A stretch of 64,000 nucleotides of DNA from Fodinibius salsisoli (GTDB taxonomy: Bacteria; Bacteroidota; Rhodothermia; Balneolales; Balneolaceae), in NCBI RefSeq assembly GCF_026229185.1, contig NZ_JAGGJA010000003.1:310001-374000 (forward strand), in the 5' to 3' direction. The first letter of the stretch is position 1; each line of letters begins with the position of its first letter. Positions 60,883 through 64,000 of the stretch are shown here, in pieces. The position numbers were made by a program, and so were the translations under genes. The notes under the pieces were generated by a model. That model had not been told where the DNA came from and searched no databases. It saw nothing but the letters and a program-made list of their open reading frames with translations.

Positions 60883-61818
60883 CTAAGAGACCTGCTGCCC
60901 TACTTTTTCCAGCAGAGACTTGGTTGCCTTTATGCCTTCGAACTCGCTGAGTTCGCTACCTTCATATTCAATGCCGATATGACCGGTATAGCCAGCATCT
61001 TTAACGGTCTGCAGTATTTGAGAATAATCGATCGTTGTTTCCAACCCTTCTTCATTAAAGCCATAGGTCTTAGCACTGACTCCCTTTGCATAGGGCATCA
61101 TCTCTTCAACCCCTTTATAGCGATCATATTCTTCTGCACAACCATTTTCACTTCGCTCAATGCAAAAATTTCCAAAATCTGGCAATGTACCGCAATTTTC
61201 CATATCCACTTGTTGCATAACACCGGCAAGCCAAGAACCATTAGAAGAATATCCACCGTGGTTTTCAACGATTATATTGATTCCATAATCTTTGGCAAAG
61301 GTCGCGAGACTACCTAATCCATCAACAGCGGCCGTTTTTTGATCTTCGGGCGAACCGTCTCCACGAGCATTGACCCGAATAGAGTGACAACCTAAATGTT
61401 CGGCAGCTTCAACCCATTTGTAATGATTCTCGACCGATGTTTTACGTTCCTCCTCATCAGAAGCAGCCAGGGCCCCTTCTCCGTCAATCATAATCAGAAC
61501 CTGTTGTACGCCTAAATCATCGCATCGGGTATTCAGTTCATCCAGATAGCCTTTATCGTTAGCCTTATCTTTAAAAAACTGATTTACATACTCTACGGCC
61601 GTGATTCCAAATTCATTTTTAGCTGTTGCCGGAAATTCTAAATTGCTGAACTGGCCATCAAAAAGGGATTTGTGCAAACTCCATTCGGCCAGAGAAATAT
61701 CAAAGAAAAGCTCGCTGCCGGTATCCGCTTTTGAACTGCATGCCGTTATTAAACCGGGTACCGCTGCTGATGCTACGGCTATCCCCCCCATTTGTAGAAA
61801 CTGTTTTCTATCCATCAC
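60883..61818 (-). CDS. Sugar phosphate isomerase/epimerase-like TIM-barrel lipoprotein
   Basis: This 311-residue protein has an N-terminal signal (MMDRKQFLQMGGIAVASAAV, then GLITAC with Cys27). It has Arg-Lys rather than Arg-Arg, so Tat export is less certain than for the dehydrogenase subunits. The xylose-isomerase-like barrel shows FFDISLAEWSLHKSLFDGQF, GITAVEYVNQFF, HLGCHSIRVNARGDG, INIIVENHGGYSSNGSWLAG and GYTGHIGIEYEGSELSEFEG, with the metal-ligand Glu/His positions retained. Such periplasmic members are common with 3-keto-sugar enzymes. It lies 222 bases upstream of the unit-a sigma gene on the same strand. Confidence 0.88.
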   Translation of the reverse strand: MMDRKQFLQMGGIAVASAAVPGLITACSSKADTGSELFFDISLAEWSLHKSLFDGQFSNLEFPATAKNEFGITAVEYVNQFFKDKANDKGYLDELNTRCDDLGVQQVLIMIDGEGALAASDEEERKTSVENHYKWVEAAEHLGCHSIRVNARGDGSPEDQKTAAVDGLGSLATFAKDYGINIIVENHGGYSSNGSWLAGVMQQVDMENCGTLPDFGNFCIERSENGCAEEYDRYKGVEEMMPYAKGVSAKTYGFNEEGLETTIDYSQILQTVKDAGYTGHIGIEYEGSELSEFEGIKATKSLLEKVGQQVS

Positions 61819-62104
61819 GATAAGTATTTGATTAAAATGAATGTAGTAGTTGATTTACCTACCTGAGTCAGGAAACATCCTAAACTTGAGTAGTAGATCA
61901 ACCACTACTTTTCTTATAAGGAATTAAATTAGGTGTAATGTAATAAAAGATCTGAGGGATTCAATTAATTCGTTGGTATTTTTTGTAATATGAGTGCAAA
62001 TATTTTTACAATAATTAGCTTGATAATTTTACATCATTAATTAGGTTTAATATTAAAATTTTAAAAGCGGCACATTGTATTTCAAATAATTAAAAGTATA
62101 TCTA
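61819..62104. other. Divergent intergenic region before the MFS transporter
   Basis: This AT-rich 286-base spacer between divergent genes must carry both promoters. I see no strong palindrome or consensus promoter box. Confidence 0.35.
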
Positions 62105-63358
62105 ATGAACAGATTACTACAGACGAAATTAAGCCTCATGATGTTCCTGGAATTTTTCATCTGGGGGGCATGGTATTCAACAGTTGCGGTTTATATGACG
62201 GCCAACGGCATGGAAAACCTAACCCACTGGCCTTTTATGGTAAACCCTATTGCGGCTATAGTAGCTCCTTTTTTCGTCGGCCTTATAGCTGATCGTTATT
62301 TCCCAACGGAGAAAGTGTTAGGCACCCTTCATCTTTTAGGGGCTTTATTTATGGTTTTAACTCCCATGGCCGTTAGCTCACCCGTTGTCTTTATTCTCCT
62401 TCTGCTGGCCTATAATCTCTGCTATATGCCAACTATGAGCCTGGCTAATACTCTTTCATTTCACCACATTAATGATCAGGAAAAAGACTTTCCTGTCATC
62501 CGTGTATTTGGAACTATTGGATGGATTGTTGCCGGACTTATCATCAGTTTTGTGCTTGGCTATTTTGTTAGCAGCAGTATTAAGCCCGAAGAAACGGCTC
62601 TTCCTTTATATCTGACAGCAGCAGCCAGCCTTCTGCTTGGGCTTTACAGTTTTACGCTGCCCCATACCCCTCCCCCTGCAGCTGGAGAAAAAGTTTCGTT
62701 TCGCAGCATAGCTGGTATCGATGCTCTTAAACAACTTGGCAGTAAGTCCTTTTACGTATTTTTATTTAGCTCCTTTTTAATCTGTATTCCCCTGGCGGCT
62801 TACTATAATTTTACCCAAATCTTCTTAAACAACGCTAATTTTGATAACATCGCCGCTACCCTCACGATCGGACAAATGTCGGAGGCCCTTTTTATGGTCC
62901 TCATTCCTCTCATGTTTGTACGCTTAGGGGTAAAATGGATGTTAGCAGCAGGTATGCTTGCGTGGATTCTACGGTATGTTTTCTTTGCATTTGGTGCCCC
63001 TGAACCTACTACCTGGATGATCATTACAGGGATTGCCCTGCACGGTATCTGCTATGACTTTTTCTTCGTTACCGGTCAAATTTATGTAGATAAAAAAGCC
63101 CCCGCTAATATTCGAGGGCAAGCACAAGGACTGATTGTTCTTATAACTTATGGCGTTGGGATGTTTATTGGAGCCCGTGTCGCAGGTCGGGTATTTAATA
63201 GTTTCTTAGGTGACGCCGCTGCTCTTAACTTATCTCAGTGGCAAGATTTCTGGTGGATACCAGCCATCTTCGCAGCCTGTGTACTGCTCTTTTTTATCTT
63301 ATTCTTTAATGATCAGGTTATCGATAAAGATGCAACAGCTGAAGACATCTCTGTTTAA
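62105..63358 (+). CDS. MFS nucleoside:H+ symporter-like permease
   Basis: This 417-residue inner-membrane protein has about 12 helices. It matches the nucleoside permease (NupG/XapB-like) branch by its start (KLSLMMFLEFFIWGAWYSTV, AVYMTANGM), PIAAIVAPFFVGLIADRYFP, YMPTMSLANTLSFHHI, FPVIRVFGTIGWIVAGLIIS and HGICYDFFFVTGQIYVDKKA. In Bacteroidota such genes often sit among Gfo/Idh, isomerase and DUF1080 genes and may carry keto-sugars rather than nucleosides; that is inference. It is followed by a terminator. Confidence 0.92.
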   Translation: MNRLLQTKLSLMMFLEFFIWGAWYSTVAVYMTANGMENLTHWPFMVNPIAAIVAPFFVGLIADRYFPTEKVLGTLHLLGALFMVLTPMAVSSPVVFILLLLAYNLCYMPTMSLANTLSFHHINDQEKDFPVIRVFGTIGWIVAGLIISFVLGYFVSSSIKPEETALPLYLTAAASLLLGLYSFTLPHTPPPAAGEKVSFRSIAGIDALKQLGSKSFYVFLFSSFLICIPLAAYYNFTQIFLNNANFDNIAATLTIGQMSEALFMVLIPLMFVRLGVKWMLAAGMLAWILRYVFFAFGAPEPTTWMIITGIALHGICYDFFFVTGQIYVDKKAPANIRGQAQGLIVLITYGVGMFIGARVAGRVFNSFLGDAAALNLSQWQDFWWIPAIFAACVLLFFILFFNDQVIDKDATAEDISV

Positions 63359-63379
63359 GTCTATGTAGGGATCTATGTC

Positions 63380-63418
63380 AAGTCGGTTAGGCGAATAACA
63401 TGCCTGGCCGACTTTTCT
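63380..63418 (+). terminator. Intrinsic terminator after the MFS gene
   Basis: AAGTCGGTTAGGC (63380-63392) pairs with GCCTGGCCGACTT (63402-63414) with two G-T wobbles, followed by TTTTCTATTTC. Confidence 0.85.
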
Positions 63419-63534
63419 ATTTCATTGGTATGTCTCAAACTTTATAAAAATAATACTTGCTTAAGAGCGTAGGGTAAGTTTTTTTACCTCCCTCTGCTTT
63501 TTCGATATCAGCTTATCAGAAAATAACTGTCTTA

Positions 63535-64000
63535 ATGTTTTTCCGCATAAATCGTTTTTTCCCTTCCCTTGTTAAGGATACCACATTGACCTTCTCATTT
63601 ATTTTTTCTTTTTGTCTTATCATGGTTGGATGCAATCCCCATCCTGAACCTGAAGTTATCTCGCTCTCGGAAAAAGAATCCTCTGAAAATGCTATACAGA
63701 TCCAAAATGAAACTTCTGTTCAACTTGCCGAAGGGTTGGATATCAACCTCTGGGCCTCAGAAAAGCTACTGGCCGACCCTATTGGTCTGGATATAACTAA
63801 TCAAGGCGAAGCGTATGTGTCCGTCACAAATAGGCGTAGTAGTTCTAAACCCGATATTCGCTCGCATCCCAATTGGGAACATGAATCCATAAGCTGGAAG
63901 AATGTAGAAGATCGAGTATCTTTTTTAGAGAAGGAATTAGCACCCGAACACAGCAATAAAAATAGCTCTTGGTTGCAAGACCTTAACGCCGATAGCTCAT
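63535..64000 (+). CDS. Membrane-bound dehydrogenase/heme-domain-type lipoprotein (partial, C-terminus off the right edge)
   Basis: An ATG at 63535 opens a frame running off the window, 155 codons. It has a signal peptide with lipobox LIMVGC (Cys33). VQLAEGLDINLWASEKLLAD and PIGLDITNQGEAYVSVTNRR follow, which match the start of the beta-propeller of PVC-type secreted dehydrogenases (TIGR02604-like), whose later parts often contain a HEAT region and a c-type heme site. Those parts are beyond the edge. If heme is present, this protein could accept electrons from the GMC enzymes, but that is speculation. Confidence 0.8.
   Translation, partial: MFFRINRFFPSLVKDTTLTFSFIFSFCLIMVGCNPHPEPEVISLSEKESSENAIQIQNETSVQLAEGLDINLWASEKLLADPIGLDITNQGEAYVSVTNRRSSSKPDIRSHPNWEHESISWKNVEDRVSFLEKELAPEHSNKNSSWLQDLNADSS

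Overview
The window looks like a chromosomal piece of a marine or saline member of the Bacteroidota/Balneolota side of the FCB group; a Balneolales (Fodinibius-like) bacterium is my best guess. The evidence is four SusC/SusD pairs, three FecI-type sigma factor/FecR pairs, many lipoprotein signal peptides ending in Cys, few Shine-Dalgarno sites, and a thrS-infC-rpmI-rplT-pheS-pheT core block. The species assignment is inference. I saw no tRNA, rRNA, CRISPR array or intact insertion sequence.

Region 1 (1-11.4 kb) is housekeeping. A PAS-repeat sensor is cut by the left edge (minus strand). Then on the plus strand come thrS, infC (apparent AUC start), rpmI, rplT, a terminator, pheS, pheT, a small coiled-coil gene, zapA, a YmdB-type phosphoesterase, a LolD-like ATPase and a membrane-anchored TPR protein.

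Region 2 (11.5-21.1 kb) is a LacI-controlled glucan locus. SusC, SusD and a PF10091/GH144-like lipoprotein run on the minus strand, followed by a decayed GH3 beta-glucosidase remnant. A LacI regulator and a sodium/solute symporter diverge on the plus strand. Palindromes lie between susC and lacI.

Region 3 (21.1-27.9 kb) has a Gfo/Idh/MocA oxidoreductase divergent from a GMC flavoprotein with a Cys cluster plus its Tat-type small subunit. A structured 550-base gap, a small two-helix membrane protein and an amino-acid permease fused to EIIA-like and TrkA_C domains follow.

Region 4 (28.0-61.8 kb) is a 34-kb run of minus-strand genes holding three sigma/FecR/SusC/SusD units. In transcription order from the right: (a) a TIM-barrel isomerase, sigma, FecR, SusC, SusD, GMC flavoprotein, small subunit and a 3-keto-disaccharide hydrolase-family lipoprotein; (b) sigma, GH92, FecR, SusC, SusD, a discoidin-like lipoprotein and GH76, which together suggest alpha-mannan use; (c) sigma, FecR, SusC, SusD, a NamZ-type muramidase and a GHL10 hydrolase, which suggest peptidoglycan or amino-sugar use.

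Region 5 (62.1-64 kb) has an MFS nucleoside-permease-like transporter and the start of a secreted dehydrogenase/heme-domain-type lipoprotein, cut by the right edge.

The most interesting theme is a glycoside 3-oxidation system. Two copies of a [Fe-S]-type GMC flavoprotein plus Tat-hitchhiker subunit share a homologous intergenic repeat. One copy sits directly behind a sigma/FecR-controlled TonB import pair and ahead of a 3-keto-disaccharide hydrolase.
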